NCBI GenBank assembly: GCA_033239525.1
Contig: BSYO01000004.1
Coordinates: 19,444,037 to 19,508,036 of the forward strand
Reading direction: 5' to 3'
Source of the DNA: Nepenthes gracilis
Taxonomy: Eukaryota; Streptophyta; Magnoliopsida; Caryophyllales; Nepenthaceae
DNA length: 64,000 nt
In this document: positions 1-10,149 of the stretch, one piece after another
How the letters are laid out: the number at the start of each line of letters is the position of its first letter
Position numbering within the stretch: position 1 is the stretch's first letter
The notes under the pieces: generated by a model
Seen by the model: only the letters and a program-made list of their open reading frames with translations
What the model was told of the DNA's origin: nothing
Database searches by the model: none
Position numbers and translations under genes: made by a program

Positions 1-870
1 ATGGGTCAGCCTAAAACTCAGTCTGTTGAAAGAAGAAAAGCCCAAATAGTGGCGGCCCACCAAAAGACCCTCTAGAGCTCAAGATATAGAAGGTGTTACG
101 GTTGACTCGTGATTGCATGCCTAGTGATGGCTTAATTGACATTCTCTTTATAAATATCTCCTTTTCTCCACCCGAAATCATCCAAAAAAAAATGAGGAAA
201 CGGGCAAATAGGGTTCACCAATGGGTTGCCCTAGTGGTTACAACTCCAACTTAGCAGTCAACAATCTTTACAACTCAACAAACAGTTGCAAGCAACTACT
301 ACCAGCATACTGCCCTCATGATGTTTGGAACACGCATTGTAGGCGACAACTACCTAAGTACTATCCCTTATGATTGTAGAGCCTTGATACCATCGTGATT
401 GCAGAGCGGTGATGCCTAGTGACGGCTAAATTGACATTCTCTTTATAAATATCTCCTTTTCTCCACAGAAAAAGGGTTGATCAATTGATCAATCTCTATC
501 CAGAAGCAAAAATGCTCAAGTGAGTGAAAATCCACTCTTCGATAAGTGCATCCCTCTCTCTTTAAAAACCACACTTTCAATGAGTGCATCTCTTCCTAAG
601 CCACTCCCACTATGAATGCACCATCTCCAAGCCGCTCACACTTTTAAGTGTACCAAACGGAGTTTAATCCTTCACTACACACTCAATCCCATAAAACTCT
701 TGCATTCACGCATATTTTCTCATCCTCCTATCTTTCTATTTGACTAAGAAAGATTACTGATTTGAATATCGAATGATATACCGGAAAGTGAGTCTCACAT
801 TCCTCTAATCTTTTATTTGTTAGTTTTAATGTATAGGATTCAGATTCAAAATGACGAAGACCAAACCCAT
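1..870 (+). mobile_element. Degenerate LTR fragment, probably Tat-type Ty3/gypsy
   Basis: No coding potential. A TATA-like stretch (TTTATAAATATCTCC) occurs at about 148-162 and again at about 440-457. A pyrimidine-rich stretch follows, then near 755-771 a motif resembling the ACTGACTTGAGCGTC signature common late in plant Tat-type LTRs. The tail (GTATAGGATTCAGATTC, about 832-848) resembles the tail of the Tat LTR at 38.1 kb in this window. The left end is cut by the window edge and I see no convincing primer-binding site after it, so it may be a solo or truncated LTR. The family assignment is an inference from motif order. Confidence 0.45.
118..466. repeat. Pair of ~54-bp direct repeats containing a TATA-like box
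   Basis: Positions 118-171 and 413-466 are nearly identical (TGCCTAGTGATGGCTTAATT against TGCCTAGTGACGGCTAAATT, then an identical TATAAATATCTCC stretch). A shorter shared string (TCGTGATTGCA) precedes each. The repeat duplicates the putative core promoter of the LTR-like fragment. Confidence 0.8.
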
Positions 871-1521
871 TTTAATCGAACTCTCGAATTAGGTGGCTTC
901 TTAATTCATTCAGTAATTATAATCTAGAGAGCATCACGAGTGGCTAACTAAAGAAGTGTGAAAGCACCAAAGAAAATGCAGCTAGGGCTAGAATGAAGTC
1001 TTCCTACTTAATTATTAAGTTTCCTATTTAATTCTCCCCTATCCTTTGATAATTGTCAAGATAACTAATAAGATATAAATGCCATAGATGCACACAAAGT
1101 GAGTAACAACCAAGTTATAAGGGAAGAGAGCAATAAAGGCATTTATAGGCTAGATTATAATTATGATTGGTTTTAATATGAATACTCTAATTAAATATTT
1201 ATTCATCCTTAATTGTATACATAATCGTATAATAAAGTCATAACAAGTTCTAATTAATATTTTAAGATACTAATATTAATTATCGGCTACTGATGAAAGA
1301 ATTATCAAAATATTCATTTAAAGTTTTCACAAATTTAACACGATCGGCCTCTTCATAAGGTTAGCCTTTACTCGACTATAGTAATTAGTTTCATTAATTA
1401 CCCTCAATAATGAATTCTTCGGTCAAAAAATTAATGAACCTGAATCAAGATATTAGAGTGTTACAATGCATATAGACTGATATTATCAAAAGATACAAAA
1501 TACTTTTATTTAAACAAAGAG
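871..1521. other. AT-rich stretch without a gene
   Basis: No recognisable protein similarity, RNA gene or sharp repeat was seen. The sequence is AT-rich and all frames are frequently stopped. Confidence 0.5.
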
Positions 1522-2138
1522 GAATTTGAGTAGAAGTGTAGTTGTAAATTGTTTAAATTTTAGGGTATCATTTGTTGGCATGCACTTGATGTACTACATA
1601 GTTTTGGTGGAATGTAATTATTGTTCTTAAAATATATTTTACACCGGTGGAAAAATAATGTAAGACACCTACATACCTTTGTGAGATGCAATTATGACAA
1701 TATATATGGAAACCTAAAGTCAGAAAGATGTTATAAACTTACGAGTAGCTTCTATGATGTTTTTACCATTGCTTTGGTGAGTGACGAAACTCGTAGTGCG
1801 GTTATTTCATTTATGATGTTTTTACCATTGCTTTGGTGAGTGACGAAACTCGTAGTGCGGTTATTTCATTGTTAGATAATTTGAATGGGGAGTCACAAAA
1901 TGTTACTGATATGTCAACTATGAAGAAATCATAATTGGTTTCTTGCTCTTCCGAAAAACTACTAAGCTCAATTGTTGCTAAGAGTAAGGGGAGGCCACCT
2001 ATAGAACAAAAGAAGTCCAAATTTACAAAGGCTATGAGATGCCTAAAAAAGAGAGAGAAAATCCTCAATGACAAATCTTATATTTGTATAAGGAACGTAC
2101 AATATCATGATATCAGTGTGTCAGATATTTTGGTGTGA
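1522..2138 (+). pseudogene. FAR1/FHY3-related (Mutator-derived) protein, C-terminal fragment, broken
   Basis: Translated from 1522, the sequence gives a SWIM zinc-finger-like pattern: Cys-x-Cys at 1537-1545, then Cys-x-His at 1573-1581 in the context GIICWHAL. It continues with KYILHRWKNNVR, a segment typical of what follows SWIM in FAR1-related proteins. Further on, the basic stretch SKGRPPIEQKKSK matches the AT-hook-like tail of that family. FAR1/FHY3 proteins are plant transcription regulators derived from Mutator-like transposases. In-frame stops lie at 1531, 1561 and 1615, and a perfect 59-bp tandem duplication (1753-1870) throws the frame by two. The downstream part is readable only in the shifted frame, exactly as expected from that duplication, with one more stop near 1932. 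Only the C-terminal third is present, so it is non-functional. It could derive from a host FAR1 gene or from a Mutator-like transposon. Confidence 0.72.
1753..1870. repeat. Perfect 59-bp tandem duplication inside the FAR1-like pseudogene
   Basis: The unit starting TATGATGTTTTTACCATTGC at 1753 is repeated from 1812 with no difference that I can see. Because 59 is not a multiple of three, the second copy shifts the reading frame and stops it at 1837-1839. Identity of the copies suggests a recent event. Confidence 0.92.
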
Positions 2139-2493
2139 TGGCATATTTGGTATTTTAAAATATTTTCTAGGTAGTGACTTATCAGGTGTAGTATTTGGCT
2201 TATAATATTGGTACCAACCGAATTACTGATATAATGAAGGTTATTGTTTGATTTTATTGTGAGCATTTAATATTATTGTTTAACTATTTAACTATTTATT
2301 ATATCATAGTTGGTGTTATTATTTTGACAGATTGGTTCATAATCGAGTTCAAATCTACCAAACCAATATCGGTGAAGAAGAAAAGTATGACTGCAGCAGC
2401 TATTGGAGTGAAGCCACCTGCCATTGGACCACAATCAGGCTTCAAGGAAATGGCATAATATGGACCACTTTCAGTTGATCAAGAGAATCAGGC

Positions 2494-2612
2494 CACTATC
2501 TGTAGCACTTTCAGATAACCAGGCGCATCATTGGCACAATCTAAAGCACTTCTAAAAAGTTGGAGCACTATCTAGAGCACTTTCAGATAAGCAGGCGTAT
2601 CACTGGCACAAA
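2494..2612. repeat. Imperfect tandem duplication, ~72-bp period
   Basis: CACTATCTGTAGCACTTTCA at 2494 recurs as CACTATCTAGAGCACTTTCA at 2566. Both continue through a shared AGATAA.CAGGCG.ATCA.TGGCACAA stretch with a few substitutions. It lies just downstream of the FAR1-like remnant. No function is evident. Confidence 0.75.
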
Positions 2613-2639
2613 CTGGAGCACAATTTGGAACACTTTTGG

Positions 2640-3953
2640 TAGGAGAAATGAATGGCCAGCAATAGTACAATTATTTTTTGCGTTTTTGGTAGATCAGAAT
2701 TACTACAATGTATACAGAATAGTGTTTCTACTATAATATTACAGTTGTGTTTTTGTTGGAACATGGAATTATGTGCAACAGGGAATTTTTAGTTAAGGGA
2801 AATTTTTCTTTCAATTCTGTGGACATTGCAAATTCTGCAGAAGAATCTGCATCGATCAGTTCCATCCAATTACCCGTTCGGCAGATACAGTAGACAGGCA
2901 CGAAATTGCTTTAGAAGCTAAACAAAAAGCACTTAAAGCAAAGTCAGTATCCCTCTGAACAAAATTGGTTTATCCCACCAGCCAACTTCGCAAAATGATT
3001 CAGTATACAGCGCCCCACGACTTTATTTCTTATGGTAGCTTACAAATAAATCTCAATCATTAGAAGCTTCACGCCCTTTGCATCTAAGAAAGGAAGAGGC
3101 CATAACACAAACATGCCCCAAGAGAAAAGGGAGCTCTCCCATGTTTATCCTCTACTTGCCACAGCTTCAGAGCACTATAGAATACACCTCGTTTTTTATG
3201 TCTTGTCCACAGAAAATGGAAGTCATTGGCAAACAAGAGATGAGATGCAGCTCCAACTCCCACAACAAAAAAGAAACTTTGAGGCGACCCACCCACCTGC
3301 CCAAAAGTAGCGTAAAAAAGAAATATCCTTTCTGTAAACATTCTTCTAAGAGAACATCTTTTTGGCTTATTCATATTTGTTGTATAATAGGCTGTTCAAG
3401 AAAGTAGTTTGCCAATGTGCTAAGTTGGATGATGTCGCAGGTTCTAGCAGTTTCAAGCACTGTTGTTACTATTGGTTTGTTGATTTTAGCAGTTTCACAG
3501 TGGACACTGAAAATTCCAAAGAGGTGCCCTCTGCTGCAGTTTCATACGCTGAGAATCAATAGAGGTGCCTAATTAATTTCAGCTCCTACTTGGTATAACG
3601 CAACAATCTGATACAATGACAGTTAGTCTCAATAGCAAAATTACTACTGCGTTACATCCTCACAAATGTCTATATCAAAATTTAGTATTCAAATCCAAAG
3701 ACAACATCTACAACATCAAATATATGATGAATACAATGAATATAATCCACGACAACAACGATACTTATAGTCGATATTTCATTGGAACTTATTGATGGCT
3801 AGACGATATTTCATTTGCTTTTTATCTAATCTAATTAATGTCTACATGCTTCTTGTTTGATGTTGGATTCCTACATTGTTGTCCTACTATAGCACTCCAA
3901 ATGATGTTTATGTGCACGCAACTTTGCCTCCAATACAAATAGTCGATATTTTA
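2640..3953. other. No gene recognised
   Basis: Short open frames near 3.1-3.5 kb overlap on both strands and show no family motif, so I treat them as chance. No RNA gene or clear repeat was seen before the retrotransposon at 3959. Confidence 0.5.
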
Positions 3954-3958
3954 TTCTC
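3954..3958. other. Probable target site duplication of the 3959-9514 retrotransposon
   Basis: TTCTC at 3954-3958 abuts the 5' LTR and CTCTC at 9515-9519 abuts the 3' LTR. Four of five bases match, as expected for a decayed 5-bp duplication of an LTR retrotransposon. The boundary choice assumes LTRs of TG..CA form, with the first TG mutated to TA at 3959. Confidence 0.55.
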
Positions 3959-4439
3959 TATTGCGGGCCTTCTCCCACCTAGCCCATTAGCTCATGTTCC
4001 TAGTCCATTAGTAACTCTGGAGGAGGGTGAGCCCACCGATCAAGTGCTTCCCTCAGCTGAACCATCGAGCTCAACCAGCCCGGCCGACCAGTCAACCGGA
4101 CCACGCCATAGTTCTCACCAGCTTCGGATTCCCTCCAAATTTCGGGATTATTGTTGCTGATTCAACACCCGTGCACATGCCTCTGAATATTTTAAGTTGT
4201 TTTCACTTGTTTTCAGTTACTACTGCTTAATTCCCACTTAATGTTCTGTTACTACTTTACTCTACTATAAGTTGTATTGCAGAAGTGGAAAGAAAGTAAG
4301 AAAATTCAGTTCTAAATTTCCTTAGTCTGAACTCCCTCTCTATCTCTCTCCCTCTCACTCTCGCTCTTTGCTTCTCTATTGCTCTCTGTTTTCCCCTTCT
4401 TCTGTTGTCAACTATTGTTCAGGATCATCGCACGCATCA
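3959..4439 (+). repeat. 5' LTR of the Reina-like element
   Basis: It matches 9020-9514 from TTGCGGGCCTTCTCCCACCT to GGATCATCGCACGCATCA. It ends in CA at 4438-4439. The next bases (TTTTTGGTGCTCTCATTGAG) are a leader often seen after LTRs of such elements and lie just ahead of the gag start at 4463. Confidence 0.9.
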
Positions 4440-4462
4440 TTTTTGGTGCTCTCATTGAGATA

Positions 4463-5440
4463 ATGGCTGAAGGAGTCACTACATGATCGAAGGCTTTGGA
4501 CAACACTGTCGGGATGCTGGCGAAAGAATTGAAGGAGGTTATGGCCACCGTGCATCAGCACTCTAAAGGAATAGCGCAAATCAAGCAAACCCTAGTTGAA
4601 CTTCTCCAGTGGACTAACCGACTTACACTTCCTTCCCCCAATCCACCATTATTATCTACCCCCACTACAAATTCGTCACCATCCGTCCTCCCTCCTCAAC
4701 CGCCTTATCAATCCCTTCCACCATTGTTACTGATGCCAACAAAGACCCTAAATTTTGCCCATCTTCGCTTACCCAAGCTCGAGATTCCCTTCTTCACTGG
4801 TCAGAACGTGATTGGTTGGTTATTCTAGATTGACAGGTTTTTCCTATACCACAATACACCATCTGAGCAGAAACTCACCATTGCCTCTTTTTACATGTCT
4901 GGGGCCACATTGCAATGTTATCAATGGATGTATACAACCCATCAATTGGTGACTTGGGAAGATTTCTCCCGTGCATTGGAACTCAGGTTTGGCCCTTCGT
5001 CTTATGTAAATCACGAGACCGCCCTATATAAACTGCGACAATCCTCCACTTTGGTCGCTTATATGAATGATTTTGAAACTCTCTCCACCAGAACTTATGG
5101 ACTCACCCCAACAAATCTGCTTAATTATTTCATCTCGAGGTTACGTGATGATATACGGCGGGAATTGTTCCTACTGAAGCCGGATTCTCTGGCCGAGGCC
5201 AGTGGGATGGCTAAATTAGTGGAGGAAAAACTTGATTTGAGCAAACCCATTTTTCCCAGACAACCGTTTCACAAGCCGTCACCTCCAACCTCCAATACAA
5301 TATCCAAACCTCCTCCTCACATTCTTCCTCCAAAATTACCAATCAAGATATTAACCTCAGCCGAAATGGCCTTGCGACACGAACGAGGACTTTGTCACAA
5401 CTGTGATGAACGTTTCATTCCTGGATACTGTTGTAAAACC
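4463..5440 (+). pseudogene. Gag of the Reina-like element (broken)
   Basis: The frame starts ATGGCTGAAGG at 4463 and meets a stop at 4484 in a context consistent with CGA turned TGA. It reopens, stops again at 4826 (probable CAG to TAG, in WLF*IDRFF), and continues to the protease. The middle shows the retrotransposon gag pattern (LRFGPSSYVNHETALYKLRQ). Near 5392-5440 there is a relic zinc knuckle: CHNC is present, but the usual His is Tyr and the final Cys context is altered. Gag would form the nucleocapsid particle; this copy is dead. Confidence 0.85.
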
Positions 5441-5599
5441 CCTCAATTTTTGTGTATGCTGGTTGATGATGAGGGAGTTGCCTTGCCTGATGGCTCCCCT
5501 TTTGAGGGAGTAACACTCGTGCAAGAAATCCCAGGTGATATGCCAGAAGGAATCCAGCACATGCCTCCTGCTCCGGATTCCATTCCATCTATTTCTTTC

Positions 5600-6103
5600 C
5601 ATATGTTAGAAGGCCACTCTGCACCCACAGCTTTTAGACTACAAGGGGTTCTCAGTGGACATTTTGTGGTGATCTTGGTGGACAGTGACTCCACCCACAA
5701 TTTTCTGCAAACCTGATTAGCTTGGTATTTGGGCTTTCCAATTGAACCATCGCACCACCTAAGCGTCACTGTGGGCATGGGGATTCAACTGCAGTGCGAA
5801 GGGTTAAGTACAAATGTTGTTCTCACAATGGGAAACTACATATTTCTAGTTAATTTATATTTACTTTCGATTTATGGGGCTGACGTAGTGTTGGGTGTCC
5901 AGTGGTCGGCCTCCATTGGCCCAGTAATGTTTGATTATAAAGCTTTGTGGATGAGTGTCAATTATGAGGGTTCTCGGCTGACTTTACATGGCATGTCCGC
6001 GGCCAGCATTTCTTCCATGTCCCTCAACCAATTGTGGCGTAGTGACTTTACCAATTTGGCAGTCACTTATTTTCAATTGACAGTGGCTTTGGTCTCAGAT
6101 TAG
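5600..6103 (+). pseudogene. Aspartic protease of the Reina-like element (active site altered)
   Basis: The retropepsin-like segment has ILVDSDSTHNF at about 5672-5704. The catalytic Asp-Ser/Thr-Gly triad reads Asp-Ser-Asp (5681-5689), consistent with a GGC to GAC change. A stop at 5714 follows (TGA where CGA is likely). The flap and C-terminal part continue in the same frame (YGADVVLGVQW) to a stop at 6101. The protease normally cleaves the Gag-Pol polyprotein. Confidence 0.82.
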
Positions 6104-6124
6104 GCAGAAACAGATAACCGGGAG

Positions 6125-7015
6125 GTGCTTTGGTCCCCCCATCATTTCCCACATCTTACTGACTTAGCAATTGCAGCAGATCTTTGCCTTCTCCTTCAAT
6201 CTTTTGCTGATATGTTTGCCATTCCCCGTGGCCTTCCCCCGCAGCGATCAACGGACCACCGCATTCCATTAAAACCTAATACGCTACCGGTGAATATCAA
6301 ACCTTACCGATATCCTCATTTTCAGAAGGAGGAAATGGACAAACTGATCAGGGACATGTTAGCAAAGGGCATTATTTGACCCAACCACAGCCCATTCTCA
6401 TCTCCGGTCCTCTTGGTCAAGAAAAAAGACGGTAGTTGGTGATTTTGTGTGGATTATCACGCTCTAAATGAGATCACTGTCAGAGACCGATTTCCCGTTC
6501 CTACAATTGATGAGCTGCTGGATGAATTACACGGAGCCAGGATTTTCTCGAAATTGGATCTATTGGCAAGCTACCATTAGTTGCGGGTTTAGGAGGAGGA
6601 TGTGTATAAAACTGCCTTCCGTACTCACGATGGGCATTACGAATTCTTGGTCATACCCTTTGGGTTATCCAACGCACCCTCTTCCTTCCAAGCTGAGATG
6701 AATACCATTTTCAGACCGGTCCTTTGGAAATTCATGCTTGTTTTCTTTGATGATATTTTGGTGTATAGCTCTTCTTGGGAGAATCATTTCCAACACCTCA
6801 CACACTTGTTACAAATTCCTCGTGACAACTCATTCTATGCTAAACAGTCCAAATGCGATTTTGGTCGAACTTCCATTGCATATCTGGGCCATATAGTTTC
6901 TAAATTGGGGGTTTTTGTGGATCCAGCCAAGCTAGAGGCTATCCAAGATTGGCCTACCCCCACGAATGTGAAGCAGCTCCGAGGATTTTTGGGGCTGGCC
7001 GGTTACTATAGATGA
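6125..7015 (+). pseudogene. Reverse transcriptase of the Reina-like element
   Basis: Conserved RT blocks are visible: LLVKKKDGSW then [30 protein letters not shown], and the catalytic FFDDILVYS with both aspartates intact at 6749-6754. GFLGLAGYYR marks the end of the RT connection. Stops at 6377, 6440, 6578, 6590 and 7013 each sit where CGA or CAG is expected from the family pattern. The frame stays the same across all of these, so base substitutions rather than indels broke this part. Confidence 0.92.
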
Positions 7016-7520
7016 TTTGTGACACAATATGCTCGGATCACGGTGCCACTCACTCAATTGTTACGGAAGAATGCATTCATTTGGAATCCAAAGGCCGCAA
7101 CAGCTTTTAATGCCCTCAAACATGCCCTCACTACCACGCCAATATTGGCCCTCCCAGATTTCACTAAATTATTCGTTGTCAGCACTGATGCTTCAGGAAA
7201 GAGTGTGGGCGCCATACTGGTGCAAAACGGACGACCAATAGCTTTCTTCAGCCGGCAAATCAGTTCCAAATTGCAGACGTCCTCCACTTATATCAGAGAA
7301 CTCTATACTATTACTGTGGCAGTAAAAAAGTGGCTCCAGTATCTCCTTGGTGCCAAATTTGTGATACACACTGATCACTAGCCACTTAAAACTCTCATGA
7401 CTCAGTCGGTCCACACCCCTAAATAACAATGCTGGATCACCAAGCTAATTGGCTATGATTTTGAGATTGTTTACCATCCGAGGCGAAAAACAGCCCAACT
7501 AATGCCTTGTCTAGATTGCC
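7016..7520 (+). pseudogene. RNase H of the Reina-like element
   Basis: STDASGKSVGAILVQNGRPI is the RNase H start with its Asp, followed by FFSRQISSKL, YIRELYTITVAVKKW and FVIHTDH. Stops at 7379 (expected CAG) and 7424 (expected CAA) interrupt the HTDHQ.LK and QQ.W stretches. A single-base deletion near 7480, in a run of A, shifts the frame before the conserved NALSRLP segment. RNase H would remove RNA from the RNA-DNA hybrid during reverse transcription. Confidence 0.9.
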
Positions 7521-8660
7521 AAAAGGGCCTTGTTATTCCATACACTCTGTTTCCAAACCGGTGGTGGCCCTACTGAGCGCTCTCTGCCAATATTACATTA
7601 GACACCTAGTTTTAACCAATTTTGTTGCTCCTTTAAAGGAACGTCCCGCAGATTTTGAGCACTATGCCTTACAGGATGGATTGATACTCTACAATGATTG
7701 AATCTTCATTCCCACCGACTTAGCTCTTCAAGAGATGATCATGCAGGAATACCACAACTCACCAGTGGGAGGACACGCTGGGTTTCACAGAACATTGGCT
7801 AGGTTAATTGCAAATTTCTACTTGCCACACATGAGGGAGGATGTTCGCCAGTTTGTCACACAATCTTGGTTTGCCAGCAAGTCAAGCCCCAAACACTGCA
7901 CCATAGGGGTTGTTGCAACCATTACCAATTTCAGGTAAAATTTGGGAATACATCTCTATGGATTTCATTACACATCTTCCTTCCTATACCGGAAAAACTG
8001 CCATCCTTGTTGTAGTGGATAGGCTGTCCAAGTATGCACATTTTTCTTCCTTGGGCAGTAAATTTACAGCAGAAGAATTGGCTGCCCTCTTCATTAAGGA
8101 CATTTGCTTGCTCCATGGTTTCCCTGTCAATATCATTTCGGATAGAGACCCTATATTCATGAGTAATTTCTAGTGAGAACTATTCCGAACACCGGGTGAA
8201 ACACTTTCCACCAACAGCGCATACCACTCACAAACGGATAGCCAAATCGAAGTAGTAAATCGTTATCTTGAGAACTACTTGCATTGTTTTGCTACGGATC
8301 AACCGACTACTTGGGAGAAATTCTTACCGTGGGCTGAGTGGCATTATAATACATCCTGGCACTCTTCTATCAACATGACACCATTCAGAAGCAATTTATA
8401 GCAAATCACCCCCGACATTACTTGACTACGTACACGGCAGTTCTACCGTAGTAGCAGTGGATGAATTACTGTTCAATCGTTCCACCATTTTAGACAATCT
8501 CCAAACAAATTTATAGCAAGCTCAACTGCACATGAAGCAACAAGCGGATGCACACCGCGCTGATCGAGCATTTCAGGTGAACAATTGGGTCTACGTCAAA
8601 TTACAACCTTACCGCTAACTTACTGTTGTCAACCGCCACTCCCACAAGTTAGCCAAACGG
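7521..8660 (+). pseudogene. Integrase of the Reina-like element
   Basis: The HHCC zinc-binding start is visible (HNSPVGGHAGFHRTLARL at about 7756-7809), and the Cys pair lies near 7863-7880 in a shifted frame. The catalytic core reads ISMDFITHLP, IISDRDPIF and then SQIEVVNRYLENYL, so the DDE residues appear present. Stops at 7699 (CGA expected), 8171-8176 (TGG-CGA expected) and 8510 (CAG expected) plus small indels near 7862, 7890 and 8386 break it. Integrase normally joins the element's cDNA to host DNA. Confidence 0.9.
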
Positions 8661-9010
8661 TATTATGGACCTTTTCGTATTCTTGAGCGCATTGGCCCAG
8701 TGGCTTACCGCCTGTAGTGACCCGCCTACTCAAAAATTCATAACATTTTTCATATTTCCTTGCTCAAATAGTGCCACGGAGACCCAACTACCCACTGTGT
8801 TGCATTACCTTCTGAAACTTTCAGTTCCCACCCAATGGTCACTCCCACATTGCTAGGTTTCCTCAAAGTCCTTTGTCTTGGCAAATTTGTTTCTCAACTC
8901 CTAGTTTAATGGAAATCATAATCTCCCGAAGAGGTGACATGGGAATCAGTTGCCAATTTTAGTCGAGAATTCTTGGCTTTCAACCTTGAGGATAAAGTTA
9001 TTTTCTATGG
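8661..9010 (+). pseudogene. Integrase C-terminus and chromodomain-like tail
   Basis: Piecing frames together gives a GPF.ILERIGPVAYRL segment at about 8664-8717, then KIHNIFHISLLK, then near 8890-8990 a chromodomain-like end (FVSQLLV.W.S.SPEEVTWE). These mark chromoviruses, where the chromodomain steers integration toward chromatin marks. Several stops are present. The assignment depends on the order and spacing of short motifs. Confidence 0.72.
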
Positions 9011-9019
9011 GGCTGGCAA

Positions 9020-9514
9020 TGTTGCGGGCCTTCTCCCACCTAACCCATTAGCTCATATTCCTAGTCCATTAGTACAACTGGAGGAGGGTGAGCCCACCAA
9101 TCCAATGCTTCCCTCAGCTGAACCATCCAGCTCAACCAGCCCGACCGACCAGTCAACTGGACCACGCCGTAGTTCTCGCTAGCTTCAGGTTCCTTCCAAA
9201 TTTTGGAATTATTGTTACTGATTCAACACTCGTGCACATGCCTCTGAATATTTTTAGTTATTTTCACTTGTTTTCGGTTATTTTCACTTGTTTTTAGTTA
9301 CTGATGTTTAATTCCTACTTAATGTTCTGTTACTGCTTTACTCAGCTATAAGCTGTATTGCAAAAGTGGAAAGAAAGTAAGAAAATTCAGTTCTAAATTT
9401 TCTCAATTTGAACTCCCTCTCTATCTCTCTCCATCTCACTCTCTGCTTCTCTATTGTTCTCTATTTTCCCCTTCTTCTGTTGTCAGCTATTGTTTAGGAT
9501 CATCGCACGCATCA
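9020..9514 (+). repeat. 3' LTR of the Reina-like element
   Basis: It begins TGTTGCGGGCC at 9020 and ends CATCA at 9514. It is about 14 bp longer than the 5' LTR, partly from a short duplicated TTTTCACTTG stretch near 9262-9292. The bases just before (about 9006-9019) are a weakened polypurine tract. Confidence 0.9.
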
Positions 9515-9519
9515 CTCTC

Positions 9520-10149
9520 AATCAACGATTACATAGTGGTGGATCATACTATTTAAAAAATTAGCATTGCATGCATCTTATATAATAATACATGATGAAG
9601 TTAAAGGTTTAATAGTTAAGCATAAAATTTCATAATAATAAGTAATATAGAACTTATCATCACACTTAAATTTTATTGGATGCAACTGAAAAAAGTCTAT
9701 CATAATTACTCTCAGTATACGTTGTATTCATGACTGTAGGTATATTATATGAGCATAGTATGTTTTCTTCACCATGTTGAGATGGAGCACTTCGCACATT
9801 TGAGCCACTCATGGTCCACGTAAATTACGTTTACTACATTAGAGCAAATTCGAATTACTAAATCGCATCAATCAATACTTTTAAGGACTAGCTCTGAATT
9901 TTTAAATCTAGAACATTGCATCTGAAAAATACAGATTGTATTATCAACAACAGTTATAAATTGGTATGAATATGAACCTCCAAAAATTATAAATATAAAT
10001 AATAACAATGAAGCATTTTGAGCTTAATGAATGTGCAGCTTTTATGTTCCCAGACCCAAATCAAATTTCTTGATTCTATAACCCAAAATTAACTTAAAAC
10101 TAGACTCTAAAATTAAAGATAAAAAATTAATTATTTAATTAATCAACTT
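9520..10149. other. AT-rich sequence without a gene
   Basis: No open frame of interest, RNA gene or sharply defined repeat was seen. Confidence 0.45.

Larger units (their letters stand above)
3959..9514 (+). mobile_element. Complete but degenerate Ty3/gypsy chromovirus (Reina-like by size)
   Basis: Two direct LTRs (481 and 495 bp) flank about 4.6 kb. Domains run gag, protease, reverse transcriptase, RNase H, integrase, chromodomain-like tail, which is the Ty3/gypsy chromovirus order. A compact total length of 5.6 kb with LTRs near 0.5 kb fits the Reina lineage, although lineage needs an RT tree. The polyprotein would normally be a single frame. Here it has more than a dozen stops and several 1-bp frame changes, so it cannot move by itself. 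The LTRs differ at roughly one base in ten by eye, so the insertion is old. Confidence 0.93.

Noticed and set aside
3078..3562. Overlapping short open frames on both strands
   Set aside because: No recognisable domain, mutual overlap, and no splice or promoter context.
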